Part shown: in pieces, positions 27,430 to 35,820 of the stretch
Numbering within the stretch: the first letter of the stretch is position 1
Layout: each line of letters begins with the position of its first letter
The notes under the pieces: generated by a model
Seen by the model: the letters and a program-made list of their open reading frames with translations, nothing else
Databases searched by the model: none
What the model was told of the DNA's origin: nothing
Program-made: the position numbers and the translations under genes
Assembly (NCBI GenBank): GCA_963678565.1
Contig: OY782875.1
Location: 248,001 to 312,000, forward strand
Source: SKHV01 sp963678565
GTDB lineage: Bacteria > Bacteroidota > Bacteroidia > Bacteroidales > Prolixibacteraceae
Direction of reading: 5' to 3'
Length of the DNA stretch: 64,000 nucleotides

Positions 27430-29046
27430 CTACTTTGCATACAATGATTCGCGACGTTCTTTAATTCTTTCATCGCTTAAATAATCTTCAAAGTTCATGT
27501 ATTTATCGATAATTCCGTTCGGCGTTAATTCAATAACACGATTACAAACCGAAGAAATAAACTCGTGGTCATGCGATGCCATCAAAATTTGTCCAGGATA
27601 AGTTTTCATGTTGTTGTTGAATGCTTGAATCGATTCCAAATCTAAGTGGTTGGTAGGATGATCTAAAATTACCACGTTTGGCTCGGCCAACATCATTTTT
27701 GAGATCATACAACGCATTTTCTCACCTCCTGACAATACCTTACAGTTTTTGGTGATATCTTCTGCTCCAAATAACATTTTACCTAAATAACCACGTAAAT
27801 AGCTTTCATCGGTATTAGATGAAAACTGTCCAAGCCAGTCCATCAGTTTATAGTCTTTCTGGAAGAATTCGGTATTATCCATTGGCAAATAAGCATAATT
27901 GATGGTTTGTCCCCATTCAACTTGCTCTTCGGTGGTTTCAATTTCGCCTGCAATCATTTTAAAGAATCCGGTTACAGCACGGTTATCACGCGAAATCAAC
28001 ACAATTTTATCGTCTTTCTCAACGGTAAAACCAACATTTTCGAAAAGCGTTTCACCTTCAATTTCGTAAGTTAACCCCTCAACGGTTAAAATGCGGTCGC
28101 CTGCAGGACGTTGTTGTTGAAAGATAATTCCGGGATAACGACGTGTGGAAGGTTGAATCTCTTCAATCTTCAGCTTTTCAATCATCTTTTTACGAGAAGT
28201 AGTTTGTTTCGACTTGGCCACATTGGCACTAAAGCGCGAAATAAACTCCTGCAATTCTTTCTTTTTCTCCTCTGCTTTTTTGTTCTGAGAAGCTTGTTGA
28301 CGCAATGCCAACTGACTCGATTCGTACCAGAAAGTATAGTTCCCCGAGAAAGTTTTGATTTTTCCGTAGTCGATATCTACAATATCGGTACATACATTAT
28401 CTAAGAAGTGACGGTCGTGAGATACCACAATCACTGTGTTCTCGCAGTTGGCCAAATAGTTTTCTAACCAAAGCACGGTTTCCAAGTCAAGGTCGTTGGT
28501 AGGCTCATCGAGTAACAAGTTATCCGGATTTCCGAATAAGGCTTGTGCCAACAACACTTTCACTTTTAATTTGGCATCCAAATCCTGCATCAAAGCGTAG
28601 TGCTGGTCTTCTTTTACTCCTAACCCACTCAACAACATTGCAGCATCACTTTCGGCATTCCAGCCATCCATCTGCGCAAAATCATCTTCAAGCTTTACAG
28701 CCTTTACACCATCTTCTTCAGAAAAATCGGGTTTTGCATACAATGCATCTTTTTCCTGCATTATTTCGAAAAGCTCTTTATGACCGCGCAACACGGTTTC
28801 TAATACAGGATATTCATCGTAAGCATTGTGATCCTGCTTTAAAACCGAAAGTCGCTCTCCCGATCCCATTGCAACTGAGCCGCTTGTTGAATCTAATTCT
28901 CCTGAAATTATTCTTAGGAAGGTTGATTTTCCCGCTCCGTTGGCACCAATTACACCATAACAGTTACCGGGCATAAACTTTACGTTTACCTCAGAAAATA
29001 GTGGTGTTTTATCGAACTGTATTGCTAAATCAGAAACTGTAATCAT
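27430..29046 (-). CDS. ABC-F family ATPase (YbiT-like) with degenerate second nucleotide site
   Basis: A 538-residue cytoplasmic protein with two ABC domains joined by a charged linker (about 245-300) and no membrane segment, so it is a ribosome-associated translation factor rather than a transporter. NBD1 has a good Walker A (GANGAGKST, 34-42) and Walker B LLLDEPTNDLD (Glu-181). NBD2 has no P-loop (ISRDNRAVTGFF at about 351-362 instead) and its Walker B reads ILDHPTNHLD, with His-463 where the catalytic Glu is expected; its signature LSGGEK (438-443) is intact, whereas NBD1 lacks a clear LSGGQ. YbiT-like members share part of this asymmetry. A TACTTTTG element (29096-29103) is a likely -7 box. 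Confidence 0.88.
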   Translation of the reverse strand: MITVSDLAIQFDKTPLFSEVNVKFMPGNCYGVIGANGAGKSTFLRIISGELDSTSGSVAMGSGERLSVLKQDHNAYDEYPVLETVLRGHKELFEIMQEKDALYAKPDFSEEDGVKAVKLEDDFAQMDGWNAESDAAMLLSGLGVKEDQHYALMQDLDAKLKVKVLLAQALFGNPDNLLLDEPTNDLDLETVLWLENYLANCENTVIVVSHDRHFLDNVCTDIVDIDYGKIKTFSGNYTFWYESSQLALRQQASQNKKAEEKKKELQEFISRFSANVAKSKQTTSRKKMIEKLKIEEIQPSTRRYPGIIFQQQRPAGDRILTVEGLTYEIEGETLFENVGFTVEKDDKIVLISRDNRAVTGFFKMIAGEIETTEEQVEWGQTINYAYLPMDNTEFFQKDYKLMDWLGQFSSNTDESYLRGYLGKMLFGAEDITKNCKVLSGGEKMRCMISKMMLAEPNVVILDHPTNHLDLESIQAFNNNMKTYPGQILMASHDHEFISSVCNRVIELTPNGIIDKYMNFEDYLSDERIKERRESLYAK

Positions 29047-29199
29047 CTTTCTTCTTTATTTGCTAATTATTGTATAATGAAATGCTTATGGCGCGCAAAA
29101 GTAATTCTTTTTATGGGATAAAAAAGAAACAGATGTTGCCGTTTTAAAAAGATAATATCAAAGTAAAGTTAGTTTGTTCTTTATAATGAATATTCACTA

Positions 29200-29244
29200 A
29201 AAAGAAAATCAGGTCCTTCATTCAATAAGAATAAAAAACCTGAT
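29200..29244 (-). terminator. Terminator of the GH43-like gene
   Basis: On the minus strand a 16-position stem with some G-T pairs (29208-29223 with 29229-29244, five-base loop) is followed by a T-rich run, directly downstream of the gene ending at 29267. Confidence 0.78.
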
Positions 29245-29266
29245 CCCAAAAAGCATTTATAAAATT

Positions 29267-30751
29267 TTAATAAACTTTCACCTCAAATATCCCTACCTGT
29301 CCATCGGTAACTGCCAGTTTTAAATATCTTGCCTTTCCTATTTTATCAGAAATATGTGGTGAACGGATGGCTTTTTCATTCGATTCTTGAACGACTTCCC
29401 AATCCATACCATTTTCCGATTTTTCCAACTTCCACGAATGTCCATAAGTGGGATGCAAGAAATAAATTTCGGCATGATTAAGCTTTCTATTTTTACCAAA
29501 ATCTAATTTGATCCAACTGTTTTCATCTCCACGCTTAGGCTGCCAATAAGTTCCATTATTTTCATCCAATACATTTTGTGCATCGTAAGTATAAGGGCGC
29601 TCTACCTCTTCTCCAGCACGGGTACTTACGCTCAAACTATTTAAAGCATTCGGATCTTCAATGATTTTTGCTTTTACCAATCTACCGTCTCGATTCGAAC
29701 TGGCTGTTGCTGTAGCCAAACTTGCTAAATTCTTTTTAACATCATTTTGCACCAAATAACCTACTCCGTTTTTACTCAACTCCATTGGTTTGATGGTGCC
29801 ATCTTCGTTAAACTCCATTTTATTGACAAACACTTGGCGTGTCGTTCCGCCTTGTCCGTATTCTAAATAAAGAAAATAATAATCGTCGGTTCCGGGCATT
29901 TGGAAAACATTTCCATGTCCGGGGCCCCAAACTTGAGTTTCTAAGTTTGAATGAATAAAAATATTGTCGTTATCTGGTTCTATAAAAGGACCTAATGGCC
30001 CTTCGGTGCTCATCATGTAGCCATTACAATAATTGGCATGACCACTCAGGGTATAAACATAATAGTAAATATCGTTGCGCTTAAACATTACCGGACCTTC
30101 TGAATATCCACCAAATTTGGTGGGCACATTGATTGTTTTTCCCTCCAGCGTTTGGTAATCGTCGCTCATTTTCGAAGCTTTTCGTCTTCTCCAATAAATA
30201 TATGCTTCCTCATACTCATCCACAAAAGGTTCTCCGTCAATATCACCAATCAATGGTATGGGGTTATCTTCGCCATTAAAGACCATAGTTTTATTATCGG
30301 AAAAATGAAAAGGCCCTTCCGGTTGATCCGACATTACTACATAAGTTCCCATTTTACCATCGGGCGTAACAATTGTTGGAAAAAGGTAATAAGTCCCATC
30401 TTTTAAAAGCGGTTTACCGGGCGCCCAATATCTGAAATATCCGGTTTTTTCATTCCCATCTTTATCTGTGTACTGATGAGCTTTCCCCCAGTCAATTCCA
30501 AGAATCAACTCTCCTTCAAAACTCCAGTCGGCAAAGTTGGTCGATTTCCAAACAACCGGAATTCCCATTTTGTCTAAACCACGATTAATGTCAGTAGTTC
30601 CGTACAAATAAAAAGTATTGTTGAACATTTCCACCGAAGGATCGGCCACAAAATCGGGTAAAATTGGGTTGAAGTTTACGCGCTCCACTACTTGATATTG
30701 ACAAGATGTAGCAAGTATTATTACGAGAATAAAAAAGTAAATTGATTTCAT
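29267..30751 (-). CDS. GH43-like glycoside hydrolase lipoprotein with C-terminal discoidin (F5/8 type C) domain
   Basis: The start is set at Met 30751 (MKSIYFFILVIILATSC), which gives a perfect lipoprotein signal with Cys-17; the longer frame to 30784 adds 11 residues of no value. Residues about 28-330 form a five-bladed propeller like GH43: PDFVADPSV (Asp-37, base), GDIDGEPFVDEYEEAY and GYSEGPVMFKRNDIYYY (acid Glu in SEGP). Such enzymes attack arabinose-, xylose- or galactose-containing side chains. The last 140 residues (LDENNGTYWQPKRGD, WIKLDFGKNRKLNHAEIYF, KARYLKLAVTDG) are a discoidin/CBM32-type sugar-binding domain. It is probably surface attached. No SusCD pair is nearby, so the target glycan is unknown. 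Confidence 0.85.
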   Translation of the reverse strand: MKSIYFFILVIILATSCQYQVVERVNFNPILPDFVADPSVEMFNNTFYLYGTTDINRGLDKMGIPVVWKSTNFADWSFEGELILGIDWGKAHQYTDKDGNEKTGYFRYWAPGKPLLKDGTYYLFPTIVTPDGKMGTYVVMSDQPEGPFHFSDNKTMVFNGEDNPIPLIGDIDGEPFVDEYEEAYIYWRRRKASKMSDDYQTLEGKTINVPTKFGGYSEGPVMFKRNDIYYYVYTLSGHANYCNGYMMSTEGPLGPFIEPDNDNIFIHSNLETQVWGPGHGNVFQMPGTDDYYFLYLEYGQGGTTRQVFVNKMEFNEDGTIKPMELSKNGVGYLVQNDVKKNLASLATATASSNRDGRLVKAKIIEDPNALNSLSVSTRAGEEVERPYTYDAQNVLDENNGTYWQPKRGDENSWIKLDFGKNRKLNHAEIYFLHPTYGHSWKLEKSENGMDWEVVQESNEKAIRSPHISDKIGKARYLKLAVTDGQVGIFEVKVY

Positions 30752-30952
30752 AGTATCGATTTTCTGTAAAAATAAGAAAAGCAAAGCTTAATAAGTTGAA
30801 TGAATTAAGAATTGCTAAGAATTATGTAAAAATGAAAAGAGAAAATTTTACACCCTGAAGCAATTTAAGCCAATAAAGATGAAATTTTGGTCAAGCCATC
30901 ACTTATTCTCGAAAAATTGAGTTGATTCTTACAGCTATGAATATTGAATTAC

Positions 30953-30960
30953 TATTTTTG
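30953..30960 (+). promoter_or_regulatory. Candidate -7 element (TATTTTTG) for serS
   Basis: Exact TAnnTTTG match, 30 bases before the serS start codon; no well-spaced -33 TTG was found. Confidence 0.45.
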
Positions 30961-30990
30961 TCTCCTTAATTATTTAAAAACGATTGGAAA

Positions 30991-32265
30991 ATGTTAACAC
31001 TGAAATTCATTCAGGAAAATTCAGCAGCCATCATCGAAAGATTGAAAATCAAAAAATTCGATGCTTCAGAAGTCGTTGAGCAACTACTTGCTTTAAACGA
31101 ACAAAGAAAAGCGACCCAAACTAAAGTGGATAGCTTAAAAGCTGAAATGAATAAGATTTCGAAGCAGGTTGGCGCTTTGTTTGCTCAAAAGAAAATTGAA
31201 GAAGCAAATGCAGCAAAAGCACAAACTTCGGCGTTAAAAGAAGAAATTAAAGAACTAGACCAATCGTTTTCCTCCATCGATGAGCAATTGAATGAATTGC
31301 TTGTTCAAATTCCAAACATTCCACACGAATTGGTGCCAGAAGGTAACAGCGAAGAGGATAATGTTGAAATTCGTTCAGGAGGGACAAGTCCAGAATTAGG
31401 CGACCACAAAGAACCACATTGGGAGTTAATTAAAAAGTACGACATCATTGATTTCGATTTGGGTACCAAATTAACAGGTGCAGGATTCCCAGTTTACAAA
31501 AGAAAAGGCGCTAAATTACAACGTGCACTCATTTCATTCTTTTTAGATGAAGGGGAAAAAGCAGGATTTGATGAAGTTTTGCCTCCGATTTTGGTAAACG
31601 AAGATTCAAGTTTTGGAACTGGACAGTTACCAGACAAAGAAGGACAAATGTATCATGCAACAGCCGATAATTTCTATTTGGTTCCAACGGCAGAGGTTCC
31701 GGTTACCAATATTTATCGTGATGTAATTTTGGAGGAAGATAAGCTTCCTGTTAAAAATATGGCTTACACGCCTTGTTTCCGTCGTGAGGCAGGATCGTGG
31801 GGAGCACATGTTCGTGGTTTGAACCGCTTACATCAATTCGACAAAGTAGAGATTGTGCAAATTGCACATCCCGAAAAATCGTATGAGATTTTAGACGAAA
31901 TGGTGGCACATGTTGAGAACATTATTAAAAAATTGAACTTGCCTTATCGTATTGTTCGTTTGTGTGGTGGCGATCTAAGTTTCACATCGGCAATGACCTA
32001 CGATTTTGAAGTATACTCAGCAGCTCAAGAGCGCTGGTTGGAAGTAAGTTCGGTTTCGAACTTCGAATCGTTCCAAGCCAATCGTTTGAAATGTCGATAC
32101 AAAGGCAAAGACATGAAAAAGCCGGAATTGGCTCATACATTAAATGGTAGTGCATTGGCTTTACCACGAATTTTGGCGGCAATTTTAGAAAACAACCAAA
32201 CTGCTGATGGAATTAAAATTCCTGAAGTGCTCGTTCCGTATTGCGGCTTTGATAAGATTAGTTAA
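30991..32265 (+). CDS. serS: Serine--tRNA ligase
   Basis: A 424-residue class II synthetase that attaches serine to tRNA-Ser and tRNA-Sec. It starts MLTLKFIQENSAAIIERL and has the long antiparallel coiled-coil arm (about residues 30-105) that grips the tRNA variable arm, followed by the catalytic core: GAKLQRALISFFLDEG, VPTAEVPVTNIYRD (TxE serine-binding loop), motif 2 FRREAGSWGAHVRGLNRLHQ and motif 3 with LNGSALALPRILAAILEN. Length and order are as expected. A -7 box lies upstream and a strong terminator downstream. Confidence 0.97.
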   Translation: MLTLKFIQENSAAIIERLKIKKFDASEVVEQLLALNEQRKATQTKVDSLKAEMNKISKQVGALFAQKKIEEANAAKAQTSALKEEIKELDQSFSSIDEQLNELLVQIPNIPHELVPEGNSEEDNVEIRSGGTSPELGDHKEPHWELIKKYDIIDFDLGTKLTGAGFPVYKRKGAKLQRALISFFLDEGEKAGFDEVLPPILVNEDSSFGTGQLPDKEGQMYHATADNFYLVPTAEVPVTNIYRDVILEEDKLPVKNMAYTPCFRREAGSWGAHVRGLNRLHQFDKVEIVQIAHPEKSYEILDEMVAHVENIIKKLNLPYRIVRLCGGDLSFTSAMTYDFEVYSAAQERWLEVSSVSNFESFQANRLKCRYKGKDMKKPELAHTLNGSALALPRILAAILENNQTADGIKIPEVLVPYCGFDKIS

Positions 32266-32289
32266 TTCTTTTAGAATACTATAAAAACC

Positions 32290-32324
32290 AAAAGAGACCT
32301 TCCTTACGAATGGTCTCTTTTTTA
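32290..32324. terminator. Bidirectional terminator between serS and hsp20
   Basis: AAAAGAGACC (32290-32299) pairs perfectly with GGTCTCTTTT (32312-32321) around a 12-base loop, with a T-run after it; the two flanking genes converge. Confidence 0.88.
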
Positions 32325-32351
32325 CTTTAACTAACTAAATCTACTACCTAA

Positions 32352-32762
32352 TTATTGAACACTTATTTGAATATTTTTTTCTTCCTTCACCTGCTTTTGA
32401 AGCTCAATAGTTAAAACTCCATTGTTGTATTTTGCTGAGATATTGTCTAAGTCAACATTATCGGGCAAATAATACGATTTTTCAAAAGCGGATACTGAAA
32501 ATTCGCGACGCTTGTAAGTTGTTTCCTCTTTTTCCTCCACTTCAGCTTTAATGATTAACTGATCGTCTTTTGAGCTGATTTTAAATTGCTCTTTTGAATA
32601 TCCAGGAACGCTTAATTCAAGAAAATATCCATTTTCATCTTCGAAAACATTCAACGGAATTCTTTTTACATTTTTAGCTACAGGTTTCGAAATGTCTCTT
32701 AACATTTCGTCTACTAAGTTATTCACACTGTAAGCTGGTTTTTGAAATCTAACTACGTTCAT
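32352..32762 (-). CDS. Hsp20/alpha-crystallin small heat-shock protein
   Basis: A 136-residue holdase chaperone that binds unfolding proteins and forms oligomers. The alpha-crystallin domain (about 40-130) has the usual strands: FLELSVPGYSKEQFKIS, LIIKAEVEEKEE, RREFSVSAFEKSYYLPD and the signature end KYNNGVLTIELQKQ, followed by a short IQISVQ tail in place of a strict IxI anchor. The start codon follows an unusually perfect Shine-Dalgarno AGGAGG (positions 32771-32776 on the minus strand), which stands out in a phylum that mostly lacks them and fits a strongly expressed stress protein. Heat control is expected but no operator was recognised. Confidence 0.93.
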   Translation of the reverse strand: MNVVRFQKPAYSVNNLVDEMLRDISKPVAKNVKRIPLNVFEDENGYFLELSVPGYSKEQFKISSKDDQLIIKAEVEEKEETTYKRREFSVSAFEKSYYLPDNVDLDNISAKYNNGVLTIELQKQVKEEKNIQISVQ

Positions 32763-32985
32763 AATTTTATCCTCCTAAATTTATTTCTAATTATTTTTTT
32801 CATTGTTTGCCTTTCATAAGTCAATGTTTATACCAAGGCCAATTCTCAGACAGATTGATCTTAAAAACCAAATTTAGATGCCAATATTTCCGAATCACAC
32901 CAAAACCACATGTCATTATTTCCGAATCAATGGATTTATGCGAAATAAAAATGCTTTTAGAAAATCATTTAATGAAACAGATGGC

Positions 32986-32993
32986 TAACTTTG
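32986..32993 (+). promoter_or_regulatory. Candidate -7 element (TAACTTTG) for trmD
   Basis: Exact TAnnTTTG match, 16 bases before the trmD ATG, implying a very short leader. The -33 position has no clear TTG. Confidence 0.4.
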
Positions 32994-33009
32994 CATCAAA
33001 TAAGAAGCA

Positions 33010-33690
33010 ATGAGAATTGATATTTTAACAATACTTCCTGAGTTATTGGAAAGTCCGTTTAGTCACAGCATGGTAAAAAGAGCGGTGCAAAAAGGATTTG
33101 CCGATATTCACTTACATAACATTCGTGATTACTCCACCGACAAGCAAAAATCGGTAGATGATTACGCTTTTGGAGGCGGTGCAGGCATGGTGATGACCAT
33201 TCAACCAATTGAAGATTTGATTCTAAAGTTAAAGGCAGAACGCACTTATGACGAGATTATTTACATGACTCCCGATGCCAAAGTTTGGAAACAAGCCGAT
33301 GCCAATCGTATATCGATGTATGAAAATATCATTATTCTTTGCGGACATTACAAGGGTGTTGATCAGCGTATCAGAGATCAGTACATCACCCGTGAAGTTT
33401 CAATTGGTGACTATGTGCTAACCGGAGGAGAGTTGGCTGCTGCTATTGTAGTGGATAGCATTGTACGGTTAATTCCGGGCGTGCTTTCCGATGAAACCTC
33501 TGCCCTCACCGATTCACATCAGGATGGTTTGTTAAGTCCACCGGTTTATACCCGACCATCGAACCATAAGGGTTGGGAAGTACCTGAAGTGCTTTTATCG
33601 GGTAACGACAAATTGATTACTGAATGGCGAGAAGAAAAGGCATTTGAAATCACGAAACGAGTTCGACCAGACCTGCTGGACGACGAATAA
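33010..33690 (+). CDS. trmD: tRNA (guanine-N1)-methyltransferase TrmD
   Basis: A 226-residue SPOUT methyltransferase that methylates G37 of tRNAs with a G36, preventing +1 frameshifting. The trefoil-knot SAM site is visible: YMTPDAKVWKQADA, ILCGHYKGVDQRIRDQY, EVSIGDYVLTGGELAA and the catalytic-side VDSIVRLIPGVL. The N-terminus MRIDILTILPELLESPF is standard. In many bacteria it sits with rpsP, rimM and rplS; here rimM is about 8 kb downstream and the ribosomal genes are absent. A short lipoprotein gene follows after 30 bases. Confidence 0.96.
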   Translation: MRIDILTILPELLESPFSHSMVKRAVQKGFADIHLHNIRDYSTDKQKSVDDYAFGGGAGMVMTIQPIEDLILKLKAERTYDEIIYMTPDAKVWKQADANRISMYENIIILCGHYKGVDQRIRDQYITREVSIGDYVLTGGELAAAIVVDSIVRLIPGVLSDETSALTDSHQDGLLSPPVYTRPSNHKGWEVPEVLLSGNDKLITEWREEKAFEITKRVRPDLLDDE

Positions 33691-33720
33691 TATATTCAAA
33701 ATTAATTCGTTTTACCATTA

Positions 33721-34197
33721 ATGAATTTACTAAGAGTTGCCATATTATTTCTTTTCATTATTAGCATTGCCTCTTGTGATAATAGCGATGAGTATGTTCC
33801 TTATGTAAAGGTGCAAACGCAATTAGAATTATCGAGCTACAACGATTTATTGATTTCGGGCAACTCGATGAAACTTGATATGTATAAAAACGGGTTTAGA
33901 TATGGCTATGCAGGAATCATCATCTTTTGTGAATTTCATGATGACATTACCCCATCCAATTCGAAATACCATATTTACGATGCCTGCTGTACACACGAAA
34001 TGAGTACCGATTGCAGCGTAGAAGTTGAAGATGGAACTTTTACAGCAACTTGCCCTTGTTGTGGTACTGTTTATAGTTTAAACTCGGGCTTTCCATCAGG
34101 CGATAGTGTATTAACGAGTATTCCATTAAAAAGATACAACTACAGTTTACTTTCAGGCAATAGCCAGGGAGAAGAAGTTTTGTACATCTACAATTAA
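33721..34197 (+). CDS. Rieske-like cysteine-rich lipoprotein
   Basis: A 158-residue lipoprotein (FLFIISIASC, lipidated Cys-19). The region about 65-140 resembles the Rieske cluster-binding subdomain: the first loop reads YDACCTHEM (Cys-89, Cys-90, His-92), the second TCPCCGTVYSL (Cys-111, Cys-113, Cys-114) and the GFPSGDS stretch matches the Pro/Gly loop. In a true Rieske centre the pattern is C-x-H and C-x2-H; here the second His is Cys-114, and Cys-98 adds another thiol. It may bind a different metal (zinc or a 4-Cys 2Fe-2S centre) or none. Only 30 bases separate it from trmD, probably by chance. Related Bacteroidota lipoproteins are listed as hypothetical. Confidence 0.6.
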   Translation: MNLLRVAILFLFIISIASCDNSDEYVPYVKVQTQLELSSYNDLLISGNSMKLDMYKNGFRYGYAGIIIFCEFHDDITPSNSKYHIYDACCTHEMSTDCSVEVEDGTFTATCPCCGTVYSLNSGFPSGDSVLTSIPLKRYNYSLLSGNSQGEEVLYIYN

Positions 34198-34240
34198 AAA
34201 AGGCCATCCACAAATCTTTTAAATTTTGGACAGCCTTTTT
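34196..34240. terminator. Terminator between the Rieske-like and ahcY genes
   Basis: AAAAAGGC pairs with GCCTTTTT, two mismatches follow, then TCCA pairs with TGGA. The hairpin has T-run ends in both directions and lies between convergent genes. Confidence 0.7.
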
Positions 34241-34262
34241 CTATATCGAATTCTATTTCTTA

Positions 34263-35681
34263 TTAATAGCGGTAGTGCTCAGGTTTGTATGGACCATCAG
34301 CTTTCACGCCAATATAACTTGCCTGTTCATCGGATAAAGTTGTAAGCTTTACGCCCAATTGCTCCAAATGTAAACGAGCAACCTCTTCATCTAGATGTTT
34401 AGGTAGACGATAAACATCGGTTTTGTATTCTTTGGTATATAACTCGATTTGTGCCAAAGTCTGATTGGTAAATGAGTTACTCATCACAAACGATGGATGA
34501 CCTGTAGCACAACCTAAGTTTACCAAACGACCTTCAGCCAATAAATATATTGAATGTCCATCGGCAAAAGTGTATTTATCAACTTGTGGTTTGATATTGA
34601 TTTTCTCAACACCTTCTAAGTTTTCTAATTTCACGACCTGTATTTCGTTATCGAAATGACCAATATTACATACAATTGCCTGATCTTTCATTTTCGACAT
34701 GTGCTCGGCAGTGATCACATCTTTATTTCCGGTAGTGGTCACATAAATATTTCCTTCGTCTAAGGCATCTTCCATGGTTTTCACCTCAAAACCTTCCATC
34801 GACGCTTGTAGTGCACAAATCGGATCGATTTCGGTAACAATTACACGAGCACCATATCCACGCATCGAACGCGCACAACCTTTACCAACATCGCCATAAC
34901 CAGCAACAACTACTACTTTACCAGCAATCATTACATCGGTAGCACGTTTAATACCATCGGCTAAAGATTCGCGACAACCATATAAATTATCGAATTTAGA
35001 TTTGGTAACCGAATCGTTTACGTTAATTGCCGGGAACAATAATTTTCCGGTCTCCTGCATTTGATATAAACGATGAACTCCAGTAGTAGTTTCTTCAGAA
35101 ACCCCCTTCATTTCTTTTGCAACATTGTGCCAACGTTGTGGGTTTTCAGCCAATTTTTCTTTCAATATTTTGAAAAGCTCAATTTCATCCTGAGCATCGA
35201 CTTTCTGATCTAATACTGCAGCATCATTTTCAGCGTCATAACCAATATGAATCATCATGGTTGCATCGCCACCATCGTCAACAATTACAGTTGGTCCTTG
35301 TCCGTCTCCGAAATCGAGAGCACGCTCGGTACACCACCAATATTCTTCTAATGTTTCGCCTTTCCATGCAAAAACGGGTACTCCTGCAGCAGCAATTGCA
35401 GCAGCAGCATGATCTTGAGTTGAGAAGATATTACAACTTGCCCAACGTACATCGGCTCCTAATTCTACTAAGGTTTCAATTAAAACAGCAGTTTGAATGG
35501 TCATGTGTAACGACCCCATAATGCGAGCACCTTTTAATGGTTTTGCTTCGCCAAACTTCTCGCGAAGCGACATCAAACCTGGCATCTCTTTCTCTGCAAT
35601 TTCAATTTCCTTTCTACCAAAGTCGGCCAATTTAATATCAGCAACTTTGTATTCCACGTTTATTTCTGTTCCTATAGTCAT
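34263..35681 (-). CDS. ahcY: Adenosylhomocysteinase (S-adenosylhomocysteine hydrolase)
   Basis: A 472-residue cytoplasmic NAD-dependent enzyme that splits S-adenosylhomocysteine to adenosine and homocysteine, removing the inhibitory product of methylation reactions such as that of TrmD. Key blocks: GSLHMTIQTAVLIETLVELG, CNIFSTQDHAAAAIA, the lysine/aspartate site NVNDSVTKSKFDNLYG, the NAD Rossmann loop VVAGYGDVGKGCA, IGHFDNEI and the C-terminal end DGPYKPEHYRY with the Lys and Tyr that reach into the neighbouring subunit. Full length and unbroken. A good -33/-7 promoter lies just upstream. Confidence 0.97.
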   Translation of the reverse strand: MTIGTEINVEYKVADIKLADFGRKEIEIAEKEMPGLMSLREKFGEAKPLKGARIMGSLHMTIQTAVLIETLVELGADVRWASCNIFSTQDHAAAAIAAAGVPVFAWKGETLEEYWWCTERALDFGDGQGPTVIVDDGGDATMMIHIGYDAENDAAVLDQKVDAQDEIELFKILKEKLAENPQRWHNVAKEMKGVSEETTTGVHRLYQMQETGKLLFPAINVNDSVTKSKFDNLYGCRESLADGIKRATDVMIAGKVVVVAGYGDVGKGCARSMRGYGARVIVTEIDPICALQASMEGFEVKTMEDALDEGNIYVTTTGNKDVITAEHMSKMKDQAIVCNIGHFDNEIQVVKLENLEGVEKINIKPQVDKYTFADGHSIYLLAEGRLVNLGCATGHPSFVMSNSFTNQTLAQIELYTKEYKTDVYRLPKHLDEEVARLHLEQLGVKLTTLSDEQASYIGVKADGPYKPEHYRY

Positions 35682-35703
35682 CTAAAATATTTTATTCGGT
35701 GTG

Positions 35704-35733
35704 CAAAGATAATTATTTGTTAGAATCTATCAA
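35704..35733 (-). promoter_or_regulatory. Promoter of ahcY (TTG-N19-TATCTTTG)
   Basis: Minus-strand TATCTTTG (35704-35711) is preceded by TTG (35731-35733) at a spacing of 19 bases, matching both Bacteroidota promoter elements, 22 bases before the ahcY start. Confidence 0.7.
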
Positions 35734-35769
35734 TTGTTCGTTAGTTATCAATTTATTAGATCAATAAAA

Positions 35770-35808
35770 AGAAGAAACAATTATCCAACAAAATGATCGA
35801 ATTGTTGG
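35770..35808 (-). terminator. Likely terminator of ribF
   Basis: On the minus strand CCAACAA (35808-35802) pairs with TTGTTGG (35791-35785), 10-base loop, then a T-rich tract; it lies just beyond the ribF stop codon. Confidence 0.5.
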
Positions 35809-35820
35809 TTCACTCTTCAA

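Noticed and set aside
32807..33013. Small open frame before trmD
   Set aside because: The -7 promoter of trmD lies within it and the codon pattern is not protein-like.
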